A stretch of 64,000 nt of DNA from assembly GCA_037974335.1 (NCBI GenBank), contig CM075760.1, positions 8,553,432 through 8,617,431 on the forward strand, in the 5' to 3' direction. Within the stretch, counting starts at the first letter, position 1. The number at the start of each line of letters is the position of its first letter. Below, in pieces: positions 31,151 to 42,989 of this stretch. Source of the DNA: Prionace glauca. Taxonomy: Eukaryota; Chordata; Chondrichthyes; Carcharhiniformes; Carcharhinidae. The position numbers and the translations under genes are program-made. The notes under the pieces were generated by a model. The model searched no databases and was not told where the DNA came from. It was given only the letters and a program-made list of their open reading frames with translations.

Positions 31151-31948
31151 TGCATAGGCATGTGTGTGTGTGTGTGTTTGTGTGTTTGTGTGTGAGTGTG
31201 TTTGTACGCCTGCATGCCTCTATGTCCATACCTGTCTGTGTGAGTATCTGCGGCATATATATGTATTCAAATCTCGAAGCAGAATAGGAGCAGGTATGAC
31301 AATTTAGCCCACCGATACTGACCGAATATTCAAATTGATCATGGCACACACACACGTGCACTCACGCACATTAATATTTTGTTATACACAAACATAGCAT
31401 TTGCCTTCCTCATTGTTTGCTGCACCTGCATGCTAGCTTTTAGTTACGTGGAAGTCAACTCTTTTCAACTTCACACTGTTTAGGAAATACTCTATATTTC
31501 TTTGTTTTTCCAACTATAGTGGATAACTTCAAAATTAGTCACTTTTTATCCCAACTGCTATGTCGTTGCACACTCGCTCAGCTTGTCCAAATTCCCTTGA
31601 AACCCTCATTGCATCCTCCTCTCCATTTTTTCTTTGTCATCAGCAAGGTTTCAACTATTTCATTTGGTCCCCACATCAAGTTTCTGCATGTGTTTCAGTC
31701 TCTGTGTTTGTTTCTGGGCATGTCTGTTTCTCAATACCTCAGCCTGTGTGTCTCTGGGTGTCTCTAGGTGTGTGTGTGTGTGTGTGTGTTTGCGTGTGTG
31801 TGTGTTTGTATGCCTGTGTGCCTATATGTCTATGCTTGTCTTCGTCAGTGCCTACGGCATGCAAATGTACTTCATTCTTAAGAGCAGGAGTAAGCCATTT
31901 GACCCACAAATAATGCTCCAACATTCAAACAGATCATGATGCGCGCGA

Positions 31949-31984
<36 letters not shown>

Positions 31985-32826
31985 ACATACACACACGTGT
32001 ACACTCATATTCCTATTTTATTAGACAAATATGTGACATTTGTCTTCCACGTGTCTTGCTGTGCCTACATGCTAGTTTTTAGTGACCCGTGAACAAGGAC
32101 ATTCTCTGGCAACAACTCTGTCCAATCTCGCCCCGCTTAGGATCTACTCTGCCTTTCTGGTATTTTTTGTCCTGCCACAGTGGATAATTTCACACATATT
32201 CAGTTTTTATTCCATCTGCCATGTTCTTGCCCATTGACTCAGCCTGCCTCAATCCCCTTCAAATCACCCATGTACCCTCCTCACCATTATGTGTGGGTCA
32301 TAAGCAAGATTGGAAATATTTTATCCGGTCCCCAAATCTAGTTTGTCTGTGTTTGTGTGTGGTTCTCGTGTCTGTATGACTCTCAATGTCTCAATGTGTC
32401 TCTGCGTTTGTGTATCTGGATATGACTGCCTCGAAATGCATTTGTGTGTGTCATAAAGTCATAGAATCAAGGTTAACAACATGGAAACGTGGCTTTGGCC
32501 CAACTTGTTCATGCTGCCCTTTTCATAAAGCCTTAAGCTAATCCCAATTGCCCGCATTTGGTCCATATCCCCCTATTCCCATTTTACTCGTGTAACTATC
32601 TGAATGCTTTTTAAAAGACAAAATTATACCCGTCGCTACTAATACCACTGGCAATTTGTTCAGACATTCACCACCCACTGTGTGAAAAGAAATACATAAA
32701 GTGCCCTCTGGGCACTTATGTATTTCCCTCTCTCTCTCTCCCTCACCTTAAACCTATGTCCTCTAGTCACTCTCAATACCTCAAGTCTGTTTCTCTCTGT
32801 GTGTCTCTAGATCTGTGTGTGTGTTC

Positions 32827-32862
<36 letters not shown>

Positions 32863-33090
32863 GTATGCCTGTGTGCCTCTATGTCTATATTTGTCTTTGT
32901 GGATGTCGACGGCGTGCAAATATACTTCATTCTCAAAGGAACGTAAGAGCAGGAGTAGGCCATTTGGGTCACAAATAATGCTCCAACAACACGCACACTC
33001 ATACACACATACACACACACACCAACACACAAGCGCACACACACATACACACGAGTACACTCATATTCCTATTTTGGTAGACAAATATGC
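31150..33090. repeat. Three-copy cassette built around (TG)n and (CA)n
   Basis: A unit with (TG)n, then GCCTCTATGTCTATA-like sequence, a short LINE-tail piece (AGAGCAGGAGTA..CCATTT) and (CA)n appears near 31160-31360, 31764-31995 and 32815-33055. The first two copies are followed by similar flanks (GTGGATAA.TTCA... GCATCCTCCTC-like). The tracts alternate pyrimidine/purine and could adopt Z-form DNA. Confidence 0.75.
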
Positions 33091-34475
33091 AGCATTTGCA
33101 GAATCCCTAACTTTTGTAAAAGATATTGACTATCTAGCAGATTTGTACCCCTCATTATTTTATAGACATCTATGAGGTCATCACTCAGTCTTCTACGCGC
33201 CAGAGAAAAAGTCGCAGTCTATCCAACCTCTCCTTATAGCTGAAACCATCAAGTCCCGGCAGCATCCTAGTAAATTTTTTCTGCACAGTTTATAGTTTAA
33301 TAATATCCTTTCTATATTAGAGTGACCAAGGCTGTACACAGTATTCAAAGTTGGCCTTACCAATATCTTATACAATTTCAACTAGACGTCCCAACTCCGG
33401 TATTCAGTGGTCTGACCAATGAAACCAAGCATGCTAAATGCTGTCATCACCACTCTATCCACCTGTGGACAGAAGAGCTATGAACCGATGCCCCGAAATT
33501 TCCTTGTTCTGTAACTCTTCCCAAAGCCTTACCATTAACTGAGTAAGTCCTGCCCTCATTCAATCTACCAGAATGCCTCACCTCTCACTTATCTAAGTAA
33601 CACTCCATCTGCCAGTTGGCAGCACACTGGCTCAATTGATCAAGATCCCATTGCAATTCTTCACTGTCCATTCTGCACAAATCTCGATGTAACCAGCAAG
33701 CTTACTAACTATGCCTCCTATATTTTCGTCAAATCATTAATGTAGATGACAAATAACCGTGGACCCAGCACTGATCCCTGGGGCCCACTTCTGGTCACAG
33801 GCCTCCAGTTTGAAAAACAACTCTGTACAACAACTCTCTGGCTTCTGTCATCAAATCAATTTTGTAGACATTTAGCTTCCTCACCGTGGATCCCGTGAGA
33901 TTTAACCTTATGCAACAACCTACCATGCGATACCTTGTCAAAAATCCATATAGGCAACAACTGCACTGCCCTCATCAACCTTCTTGGCTATTCCTTAAAA
34001 AAACTCAATCAAATTTGTGAGAAATGATTTTCCACTCACAAAGCCATGCTGCCTAATCAACCCTTGCATCTCTAAATGCTTGTAGATCCCATCTCTCAAA
34101 ATATGTTCCAAAACTTAACCACCACAGATGTCAGGCTCAATGGCTTGCAGTTCCCAAACTTTTCCCTGCAGTCCATTTTAAACAAAGACACAACATTTGC
34201 CGCCCTCCAATCTTCAGCACCTTACCTGTGACCAACGATGATTCAAATTTCTCTGCTCGGGGACCCACAAATTCCTCCCTAGCCTCCCACAATATCCTGG
34301 GATACATTTCATCAGGCCCAGAGGATTTATCTACCTCAATGCGCTTTGTGACTTGCAGCACCTCCTTCTCTGTAATATGTACAATCCTCAAGACATCACT
34401 ATTTATTTCCCGAGTTCCATAATATCCATGCTTTTCTCAATAGTAAATACTGAAGAGAAATATTCGTTTAGGATC
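32455..34475 (-). mobile_element. CR1-like LINE, minus strand, split by a (TG)/(CA) cassette
   Basis: The tail occupies 32455-32765 and the RT continues at 33095-34475 (minus strand: [20 protein letters not shown] near 34.3 kb, LYKILVRPTLNTVYSLGHSN near 33.35 kb). The third (TG)/(CA) cassette lies between. Many breaks. Confidence 0.85.
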
Positions 34476-34481
34476 TCACCT

Positions 34482-34614
34482 GTGTGTGTGTGTGTGTGTG
34501 TGGTTGTGCGTTTGTGTACATATGTGTCTGTGCATGTACGTGTGTCTGAGTATGTGCCTGGACGTGTGTGTGTGTGTGAGTGTGTCTGTGTATGTGTGTG
34601 TGTGTGTGTCAGAG
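34482..34614. repeat. (TG)n microsatellite
   Basis: Interrupted TG repeat about 210 bp upstream of the first constant exon. Confidence 0.95.
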
Positions 34615-34824
34615 AGAGGGAGAAAGAGTCATCACCCCTCAGCCTTCTCGGTGCCGAGGGAAAAAGGCCAAACAGATCCAGTCTCAGCGTTCGGTAAATT
34701 AATGGAGAAACTTACATATGGCTAAGGCACAGAAAAAAATGCGGTCTAATCGAATGGCACAGCAGGTTGGAGGAGGTCACCCTGTTGGATCCTGATTCTT
34801 TCCTTTTATTTCTTAAATTTTCAG

Positions 34825-35136
34825 AGGTGAAAGACCCGGAAAAACCAAAATTGAGGGTCTTTTATCCGCCAGTGCCACCGGGAACCCCCGGCACCAACAC
34901 AGCTGCAGTATGCTTGGCCTCAGACTTCTCCCCCAAGGCAATCGAGCTCTCCCTGTACATCGGATCCAACCAGGGGGACAATGTGACAAGATCCAGCGTC
35001 CTATTGGAGAGCGGGAATTACAGGAGCTCGGGTTTCCTCTCTTTCCCCCAATCTGAGAAATCGCCAAACATCACGTGCAAGGCAGTTCACAATAATAAAA
35101 ATTACTCAGTAAACATCCCGCCCGCAGCTGAAATTG
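34825..35136 (+). CDS. TRDC: TCR delta constant region, exon 1 (Ig domain)
   Basis: Acceptor TTTTCAG at 34818-34824 and donor ATTG|GTAAGT at 35136/35137; 312 bp, phase 1 at both ends. Starts VKDPEKPKLRVFYPPVPPG; the domain cysteines are in AAVCLASDFSPKAIELSL and SPNITCKAVHNNKNYSV. Compare human C-delta NVACLVKEFYPKDIRINL and NSVTCSVQHDNKTV, with SGNYRSSG against SGKYNAVK just before. The C-strand Trp is absent, as in C-delta. N-glycosylation sites: NVT, NIT, NYS. The exon encodes the membrane-proximal Ig domain of the receptor chain, which pairs with TCR-gamma and CD3. No stop or frameshift is seen. C-alpha is the main alternative, but the CxVxHxNK block argues for delta. Confidence 0.92.
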
Positions 35137-35159
35137 GTAAGTTTATTTTATTTTCATTC

Positions 35160-35462
35160 ATGTGATGTGGGTGTTGTTGCCATGGCCAGCATTTATTGCT
35201 TATCCTAAATTGCCCTTCAGCAGAGGGCATTTAAGAGTCACATGCCAGCCAGACCATGTAGGGACAACACATTTCCTTCCCTAAAGGACATTAGTGAACC
35301 AGATGAGTTTTAATGATAATCAGCAATGGTTTCACGGTCATCATGAGACTTTTAATTCCATTTTTAAGAAATATTCAAGTTTCACATCTACAATACCCAG
35401 ATCAGTATCCTGGGTCGCTGGATTGTTAGCCCAGCGATAATGCCACTGAGCCACTGCCTCCT
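35160..35462 (-). mobile_element. tRNA-derived SINE, second family
   Basis: Starts 24 bp into the constant intron. The + strand shows GGCCAGCATTTATTGCTTAT (tail), CATTTCCTTCCCTAAAGGAC and at the end AGCGATAATGCCACTGAGCC (tRNA-like head, reversed). Confidence 0.85.
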
Positions 35463-35929
35463 CCGAGAATGTTTTATGATAGGAAGAACGTTCACCAAAG
35501 TATAATCCATCCTTTTAACGACTGAAGGACTCTTGTGTCATCGCCACTCAAAAGGTAGTCATTTTTGAAAGATTACCTGACTAATGATTAAATGTCATTT
35601 ATTTTAGCCTCAGGACTTCACTGCAGGATTTCCTCAGTGTCTCAGACCTAACCAGCTTCAGTTATTTCATCAATCACTTTCAATCCATTATAAGGTCAGA
35701 AGTTGGGATGTTCGCTGATGACTGAACAATGTTCAGCACCATTCAAGCCACCTCAGATCTTGAACTAGTGCATTACAACGGCAGCAATAGCTGGACAATA
35801 TCTAGGCTTTGGCTGGCAAGCTGCAAATAACATTTGCGCCACACATTTCCAGGCAATGACCAACTCCAACAGGTAAAAAAGCTAACAATCGGCTCTTGAC
35901 AATTAATAGTATTACCATGACTGAAACAA

Positions 35930-36320
35930 AGAGCAAAGAACAAAGACAATTACAGCACAGGAATGGGCCCTTCGGCCCTCCAAGCCTGCAGCGGCCATGC
36001 TACCCGACTTAACTAAAACCCCCTACGCTTCCGGGGACCATACCTCTCTATTCCCATCCTGTTCATGTATTTGTCCAGACACTCCTTAAAACTCACTACC
36101 GTATCTGCTTCCATTACCACTCCCGGCAACGAGTTCCAGGTATCCATCACCCTATATGTAAAAAACCTGCCTCGTACATCTCTGTTAAAGCTTCCTCCTC
36201 GCACCTTAAACCGATGCTTCCCAGTAATTCACTCTTCCACCCTGGGAAAAAGCTTCTGACTATCCAATTATACATACCTCTCATAATCTTGTAGACTTCT
36301 ATCAGGTCAACCCCCACTAT
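35930..36320 (-). mobile_element. CR1-like LINE 3' tail
   Basis: Minus strand: DVRGRFFTYRVMDTWNSLPG and the GGCCGAAGGGCCCATTCCTG tail. Fairly well kept. Confidence 0.88.
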
Positions 36321-36567
36321 GAACATCCTGCGGGTTAAGGTTGCTAAGAAACTGGACTGGACTATCCATATAAGTGCAGAGACTGCAAGAGCATGTCGGA
36401 GATCGGGGACCCTGTGGTGAATAACGTATCTCCTAATTCCCCAAATCCTCTGCACCATCCACAAGACATAATCATGAGTGTGGTAGTGTATTCGCCATTT
36501 GCCTGGATGAGTGCAGCTCCAACAACACACAGAAATTTGACACGACCTAGGGCAAAGCAGCTCCAGT

Positions 36568-36905
36568 TGTTTAAAAGTTTATTTATTAGTGTCACAAGCA
36601 GGCTTACGTTAAACTGCAATGACATTACTGTGAAAATCCTCTAGTCGCCACACTCTGCGCCTGTTCGGGTGCACTGAGGGATAATTTAGCACGGCCAATG
36701 CATCTAACCAGCACATCTTTCAGACTGTGGGAGGAAACCGGAGCACCTGGATCAAACCCACACTGACACGGGGAAAACGTGTAGACTTTGCACAGACAGT
36801 CACCCAAGCCGGGAATCGAACCCAGGTCCCTGACGCTGTGGCAGGGAGGGGTGGGTGTTGGTTGGCCGCAGTACTAATCACTGTGCCACTGTGCTGCTCT
36901 AGCAT
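36568..36905 (-). mobile_element. HE1-type SINE, near complete
   Basis: The + strand begins TTTATTTATTAGTGTCACAA (tail reversed) and ends TCACTGTGCCACTGTGCTGC (tRNA head reversed). Full-length structure. Confidence 0.9.
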
Positions 36906-37792
36906 TAAGTACTCTATTCACAAACATCCACTTCTTCCACCACCCAAGCACAATGGCAGCAGTGTGCACCACCCACAGGATACACAGCAGTAACTCTCCA
37001 AGTCTCCTTCGGCTGAATCATCCAAACTCATGGCCGTTATCATCTCGGAGGACAACGGCAGCAGATACCTGGGAACACCATTATTATAAGTTCCCCTCCA
37101 AGTCACTCAGCATCCTGACTTGGAAATGTTTCGGCAGTCCCTTCACTGTCGCTGGGTCAAAATGGTGGAACGTCTTCCCTAACAGCACTATGTGTGTACG
37201 TACACCTTACAGACTGCTGAGGTTCAAGCAGGGAATTCACAACCATCTTCTGAAGGTGGCAATTAGGGATTGGCAATAAATGCTGACCTGCCAGCGATAT
37301 CCACATTCCGTAAATTAAGGAAAATAATAAAAGCTGACTATTACAATTCAGGGCAGTGTCCAGGACCGGCAGCTGCTGGTTCATCACCGAACTTAGGAAA
37401 GTATGAAATACTAACCGGGATTCTGGAGAATCCCGCTCCTCTGGAGAAATGCCCAGACATCATTAAGCCATTGCGGAACTGAAATCAGGCCTCGGTTTCA
37501 CGACTTCTTCGGAAGACAGTGAAATACTGCACCGGTGGAATGGTCTGGATTCTGGGGTTTAATTCCTGTTGGGTAATCGAGCCTGCACTCTTTGATTTGC
37601 CGAACTAAATGGCAGAGCTACCAATGTTTCCCCATTGTGAATAATCAAGTGAACAAGTCCAATCTTGCTGTTTGATTCTTACTTTGTTCGTGGCTATTGA
37701 TTATGACAACAACATTCTTCGAAGTGATATTGAGAGCAAACATGGTTACAGTAATGTCACTTGCTCACCGAATAAGTCAAATGTCTTTTTAG

Positions 37793-37864
37793 CCCTTCCA
37801 GATGAACCTCAATGCCTCACAAGTCGAAATGATTCCTCGACAGAATTAAGTGACACGGAAAACG
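37793..37864 (+). CDS. TRDC: TCR delta constant region, exon 2 (connecting peptide)
   Basis: A 72-bp exon between acceptor TGTCTTTTTAG (to 37792) and donor ACG|GTATGT (37864/37865), phase 1 on both sides, so it keeps frame between exons 1 and 3. Reads LPDEPQCLTSRNDSS then TELSDTEN. The single Cys is in the right place for the interchain disulfide with TCR-gamma; Asn-Asp-Ser is an N-glycosylation sequon (NDS). The exon start is inferred from the pyrimidine-rich acceptor and from the exact phase match; an acceptor further upstream is possible because the frame stays open to about 37672. Confidence 0.8.
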
Positions 37865-38270
37865 GTATGTGTTTTATTCAACATTTATCAAAGTAAAATA
37901 TTTGCAAATAGATTAATAAGTGGACAAATATGCCCGGATACAGACCCGGAGATCAAATGATAAACATATAGTGAGATGGGGAGAAAGATAGATTGTCACA
38001 CAGAGTGAGGGAGAGAGATATATAAATCCAGGGAAAGAGAGGAGGCATGGGGTTGGAGAGAGAGAAATTCAGAGTGAAGGAGAGATGAAGACAGATAGAC
38101 AGGCAGGCGGGCCGGCAGACTGACGGAGGGACAGGGATGGACAGACGGACGAAAGTCAAGCAGTTAGATAATGAAAAAAAAAATCACATTAGTGGTGTAC
38201 AGTTGTTTTTCAATTCCACATGATATATGCATTACACCAGATCTATCATTTTTTTCTCTTATTTTGGCAG

Positions 38271-38381
38271 ATCGAATGAGGGCGAACTTCTTGTCTTTGA
38301 CGGTGATGGGGCTCAGGATTTTGTTTTTCAAGAGTATTGCCTTCAATGTCATGATGACGGCCAGGGTGTGGCTATTTTGAG
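38271..38381 (+). CDS. TRDC: TCR delta constant region, exon 3 (transmembrane)
   Basis: Acceptor TTATTTTGGCAG (to 38270), phase 1. Reads DRMRANFLSLTVMGLRILFF then KSIAFNVMMTARVWLF and stops at TGA (38378-38380). Human C-delta has SLTVLGLRMLFAKTVAVNF at the same place. The Arg and Lys five residues apart within the membrane segment are the conserved contacts for the acidic CD3 chains. The cytoplasmic tail is essentially absent, as in all TCR alpha/delta chains. One base after the stop a GTAAGG donor starts, so, as in mammals, a further exon would hold only 3' untranslated sequence. Confidence 0.93.
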
Positions 38382-38584
38382 GTAAGGACAGTCTCCTAAA
38401 TGCGTGCCCGGAAAGACAAAGTGACGGCATCTCGCGAGGCCACTGTGGCAGGCGCTGGAGCTAACCCGCGGAGTGAATATTAACTTGGATGCATTTAGAC
38501 AAACGAAATCTTATTCCCCTGCTCCATCCTCATCGTTTTTCATCCCGCTCCCCCCAACCCCCGCTCCTAATCGCAGCCTTGACT

Positions 38585-38935
38585 TCTTAAACCTCTCCTG
38601 AATAAAAAATATGCCTTGTACATCTGCATTAAACTTTGCCCTTCGCACCTGAAACCTATGCCCCCTGGTAACTGACTCTTCCACCCTGGGAAAAAGCTTC
38701 TGACTACCCATTCTGTCTATGCCTCTCATAATCTTGTAGACTTCTTTCAGGTCAACTCTCACTATCAACATCCTGAGGGTGAACGTTGCTCAGAAACTGG
38801 ACTGGACTATCCATATAAGTGCTCTGGTTGCAAGAGCATGTCGGAGATTGGGAATCCTGTGCTGAATAACGTATCTCTTAATCCCCCAAATCCTCTGCAC
38901 CAACCACAAGACATAATCATTTGTGTTTGATTATG
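38585..38935. mobile_element. CR1-like tail (minus) joined to second-lineage LINE piece (plus)
   Basis: 38585-38780 reads on the minus strand as EVYKIMRGIDRMGSQKLFPR (CR1 tail). 38780-38935 matches 36330-36500 of the second LINE lineage (AACTGGACTGGACTATCCAT). The same junction of these two repeat types occurs at 36320, which suggests a local duplication. Confidence 0.75.
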
Positions 38936-39320
38936 GGTGTCACTGACTAGTCTCGCCTTTTACGCCCATCCCCTGGTGTTGAGCTGTGTGGCTCTTACGG
39001 AGAGTCGGACAATATTTTTTAAAACTCCGTCGGTTGGTACTCGCTGATCCCCCTCTCTGCTCTCGGCCGTTGCCTCTCTCTCTTTGTTCCCTTCCTGCTC
39101 CCTCACACCTCATGGGCCTTTTAGCCCATCCCCTGGTCTTGAGCTGTGAGGCTCTTTCAGAGAGACTCTATCAGCCAAATCGCATCCTTCTGCACTGTAG
39201 GGGTTCTTGTGCACTTGCATTGGTTTATGAGAATATTAACGGAGATCCTAAAGATAAAACGTGTTCTTTGCTTGCTTATCTTTGACATACTACAACTGTT
39301 GCTCCTTTCATTCCAAACAG

Positions 39321-40640
39321 AACTTCGTTGGAGGATGAAATGGATTCAGGTGTGAACTCATTGACTGGGGCATCAAAATTCAGACTCGTTCTGATCACAG
39401 ATTCCACTTCAAGCAATTCAATCTCGCTTGTATTAAATGGCGGCTTAATTTTAAAGATCCTTATTTCGGTAACTTTTTTCCACTGTTGTTTTGATTTGAA
39501 ACTCGTGGTTCTGCATGATTTCTACTGCTTATGCGACACAAACATTTCAATTATGTATTTTAGCAACAGCGTGGAGCTAACATTTATATGGTTTCTGCCT
39601 GCATTAGTGTCGGACACATTTTTGAAAACAGAATTTTCAATTTTAGGACATGTAGATCTTCGATTTTTATAATCTTTGCTTAAAATAGCAGAATCCTATT
39701 GCAGAGAAAGCAGCCACTCAGCCCATAGTGACAGTACCAGCCCCTTCACAGGGCAATCTAGCTAATGGAACCTCATCTTTCCCTTTTGGTTATTTTATTT
39801 GGGTAGTTATTTTGAACATTGTCTTTTTATTGCATGCAATTTCAGAGCGGAAGATACACTTAATCAACAAGGATCTGATCGGATTTTCATCAGACTCGAT
39901 AACTCAGTAGTTCGATTTGAATGGCGAACAGGGAAGCAGGGAAATGACCCCTACCTGATCCATTCAGTTTTAGTCAATCTGTGTTCCTTTGTTAGTATTT
40001 CAAGAGCAAGTGGAGGGAAGGGTAAGTTTGACTGCCTGGAGTTACTTCTCTGAATCAAAGGAAGTCGATCAGAGCGAATATCAGGCGGCTACTGGGATGC
40101 CACCCGCTTTTAGACTGCAGCCAAGGTGATGTTCTCGCTCCCATGCTTAATCTTGGACACCAGATTTTTCCCCCAGTGCCACCCCAGCCTGTACATCCGG
40201 GCCCTTAGAGATAATGGAGACACCACCTGCCACTATGTAGAGTTTTATCATTACACGGGTTTTCACAAGTAAGATGAGCAGGAGTTTTTGAACATTTCTC
40301 CATTAGCTTAGCCTAAAATCAATCTATCTGATACACAGTGCTCTCAGGTTATTTCACAAATAGGACGTTCATACACGTTTAAGATCGTCCGGTTAGGCAG
40401 GGGAAGCGAGACTTATGGGGATAAAATGGTGAAGTGGAGTTGAGGATAATATCAAACCAGCCATGACTTCATTAAAAGGCCAGGCAGACCTGGTGGGCTG
40501 AATGGTCCACTTCTGCTCCTCTGTCTTAAGGTCTCCTGCTTCGTTAATCACAGTTTTATGCGTATCTATCACCTTCTTCTTTTATTATATGCATTGCAAT
40601 TAATATTGAATAAATTTGCAATCTTTAATGAAGGGTGTCT
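39321..40640 (+). other. Possible 3' untranslated exon of TRDC
   Basis: An acceptor-like CTTTCATTCCAAACAG ends at 39320 and an AATAAA (GAATAAATTTGC, near 40607) lies 1.3 kb on. No other strong polyadenylation signal was noted in between. A LINE tail occupies 40385-40555. Weak; only transcript data could confirm it. Confidence 0.3.
40385..40555 (+). mobile_element. LINE 3' tail fragment
   Basis: CAGCCATGACTTCATTAAAA and GGTGGGCTGAATGGTCCACT blocks. Confidence 0.7.
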
Positions 40641-40869
40641 TCTGTTTCTTTGTTAATGCGATGGCAAAACATGCATTTGGTTTGGTCAACAGAGCGTACT
40701 TGTCGTCACGCAGCACAAATGGAGGCCACTCGGCCCATCGTGAGGATACCAGCTCCCCATGGCAGATCCCACCAATTGGAGCCAATTTGTTTTTTGAAGT
40801 CTAACAATTGAAAGTCCGCAGGTTTGAAGCTCCTGGTCTCAGGGCTGAGGTTCATTCGCTCGATGGCCA

Positions 40870-41975
40870 TTCCAGTTTAAAGAACAAAGAAAATTATAGC
40901 ACAGAAAGAGGAACTTCGTCCCACCTCCCCCCTCCACCCCCCCCCCCCCCGCCCCCCGACACCCCCTTCCCCCAAAGCTTGCTGCCCAACTGAACTAAAA
41001 TTCCGTATCCTTCCAGGAACCATATCCCTCTATTTCCATTCTATACAGTATTGCCCAGTCGCCCCTTGAAAGTCACTATTGTATCTGCTTCCACTATTTC
41101 CCCCGGCAGCGAGTTCCAGGCACCCACTATCTTCTGTGTGAAAAATTTGCCTCGTACATCTCCTTTAAACTTTGCCCATCGCACCTTAAAAGTATGCCCT
41201 CGAGTAATTGAGTCTTCCACCCTGCGGAAAAGCTGACTATCCATTCTGTCCATGCCTCTCATAATCTTGTACACTTTGTTCAGGTGACCCAACAACCTCG
41301 GTTGTTCCAGGGAGAACAACACAAGTTTCTCCAACCTCTCCTCATTGCTAATGCCCTCCATAAAAGGCAACATCTAATAAATCTTTTATGTACCGTCTCC
41401 AAAGCCTCCACATCTTTCTGGTAGTGTAGATACCAAAATTGAACACGTTGTTCCAAGTGCGGCCTAACTAAGTTTCTATAAATCTGCAACATGACTTGCC
41501 AATTTTTAAACTCAATACCCCAGCTGATGAAGACAAGCATGTCGTATGCCTTCTTATCTGCCTTTCCCAAATACGTTGCCACTTTCAGTGACCTGTGTAC
41601 CTGTACACCCGGATCCCTCTGCCTATCAATACTCATACAAGTGCTGCCATTTTTGTATTTTCCCTATCTGTATTAGACCTTCCAAAATGTATTATCTCAC
41701 ATTTGTCTGGCTTAAGGTCCATCTGCCATCTCTTTGTCCAAGTCTCTAACAGATCTATACCCTGCTGTATCCTCTGATGGTTCTCATTGTTATCCACAAA
41801 TTTACCAATACGCAAATCTACTAGCCTTTGTTCTGTCTGTAAGTGTACTAATCAATCCTGTTGCATTTTCCTCCAAATCAGTTATGCATATTGCAAACGT
41901 CAAAGGTCCTAGCACTGATCCCTGATGAATGCCACTTCTCACAGCCTCCATTCAGAAACACTTTTTCTTTTAGGG
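40870..41975 (-). mobile_element. CR1-like LINE, 3' third
   Basis: Minus strand: RPHLEQRVQFWYLHYQKDVE, FKGDVRGKFFTQKIVGAWNS, MDLKPDKCEIIHFGRSNTDR. Decayed by several stops. A C-rich tract (40921-40975) interrupts the tail. Confidence 0.88.
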
Positions 41976-42234
41976 GTCTTACCATTATTCTGGCGTCTCC
42001 ACCCCATCCTCCCCTCCCCCTCCCCCCCACCTGCCTAAAAATAGAACAACAGAAAATAATGGGAGTTAAGGTAATGGAAGAGGGGAAGCCTCCTAATAGG
42101 AATGACGAAATTGAGGAGCTAACCCCACCAGGAAAGCGAGAAAAATCCCGAATTGTTCCAAACACCTAAAGATAAAGTCTGCTCCTGCGCCTGATTTAAC
42201 TACATTGGTAGCAGTGGTAATTAGGGCCATTTGG

Positions 42235-42570
42235 GATGGGTATAAATGTTAGCCAAGCCAGTGCCTCCCACATACAATGTATTTGTTACTTCAATCATTG
42301 TTACGTGCATTGTCGACAGGGCCAGAATGTATTTCCCATGCCGAATCACCATTGAACCACGTGGCTTCCATTGACAACGCTGTTGGTACTTGAAGTCCCA
42401 TGTAGTGAACCAGATGGGTTTTAACAACAATTTACTCATGGTTAGATTGTTGAATTCCAGATGGCTTTTATTGAATTTAAATTTCTCTCACTGGCATGGC
42501 AAGAATTCAATCCTCATATGTGCCCGAAACATTATCCATTGCTTTCTGGATTAATCGCCATGCTGTTACA
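42235..42570 (-). mobile_element. tRNA-derived SINE, second family
   Basis: The + strand shows GAACCAGATGGGTTTTAACA and AAGAATTCAATCCTCATATG (reversed B-box region). The left part may be a second partial copy. Confidence 0.6.
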
Positions 42571-42639
42571 ACACCCCTGGAGGAGGAGGGAGGAACAATT
42601 TATTGTAATGGGTTTTGTGCCCGTGTTAACCATGGAATA

Positions 42640-42965
42640 CAATAATAGATTCGTAGAAACTATACATTGCAGAAAGAGGCCATTCGGTCCACCGAGTCTG
42701 CACTGACTCTCCAAAAGAGAAATCAACCCAAACCTCCCCTCTGCCCACGATCAATTCGCCTCGCCTGCACATCGGTGGGACACAAAGGTGCATTTGGCAT
42801 GACCAATTCACCCAACCTGCACATCCTTGGACTGAGGGAGTCCAGAGCACCCGGATGAAATCCACGCAGACATGGGAAGTACGTGCAAATTCAGTACAGG
42901 CAGCCGCCCAAGGCTGGAATCGAACCCGTGTCTCTGGCTCTGCAGAGCTAACCACCGTGCCTAGG
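42640..42965 (-). mobile_element. HE1-type SINE
   Basis: The + strand reads ATTGCAGAAAGAGGCCATTC, CACATCCTTGGACTGAGGGA and GAATCGAACCCGTGTCTCTG in the reversed SINE order. Confidence 0.88.
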
Positions 42966-42989
42966 ACTCTGGATGTCTTGGCCAGAGAC

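Larger units (their letters stand above)
35600..37290 (+). mobile_element. Second-lineage LINE, broken by two other repeats
   Basis: 35690-35870 reads as an RT with VGMFADD-like sequence (AGAAGTTGGGATGTTCGCTG). 36320-36550 and 36950-37290 are later parts, ending GGCAATTAGGGATTGGCAAT AAATGCTGACC (split). A minus-strand CR1 tail (35930-36320) and a HE1 SINE (36568-36905) lie inside. All of it sits in the first constant-region intron. Confidence 0.7.

Noticed and set aside
34825-38381. Constant gene as C-alpha instead of C-delta
   Set aside because: The second-cysteine block (TCKAVHNNKNYS) and GLRILFFK fit C-delta better, and the D segment with VH-like V upstream supports delta. The end of the membrane segment (FNVMMTARVW) does resemble alpha, so some doubt remains.
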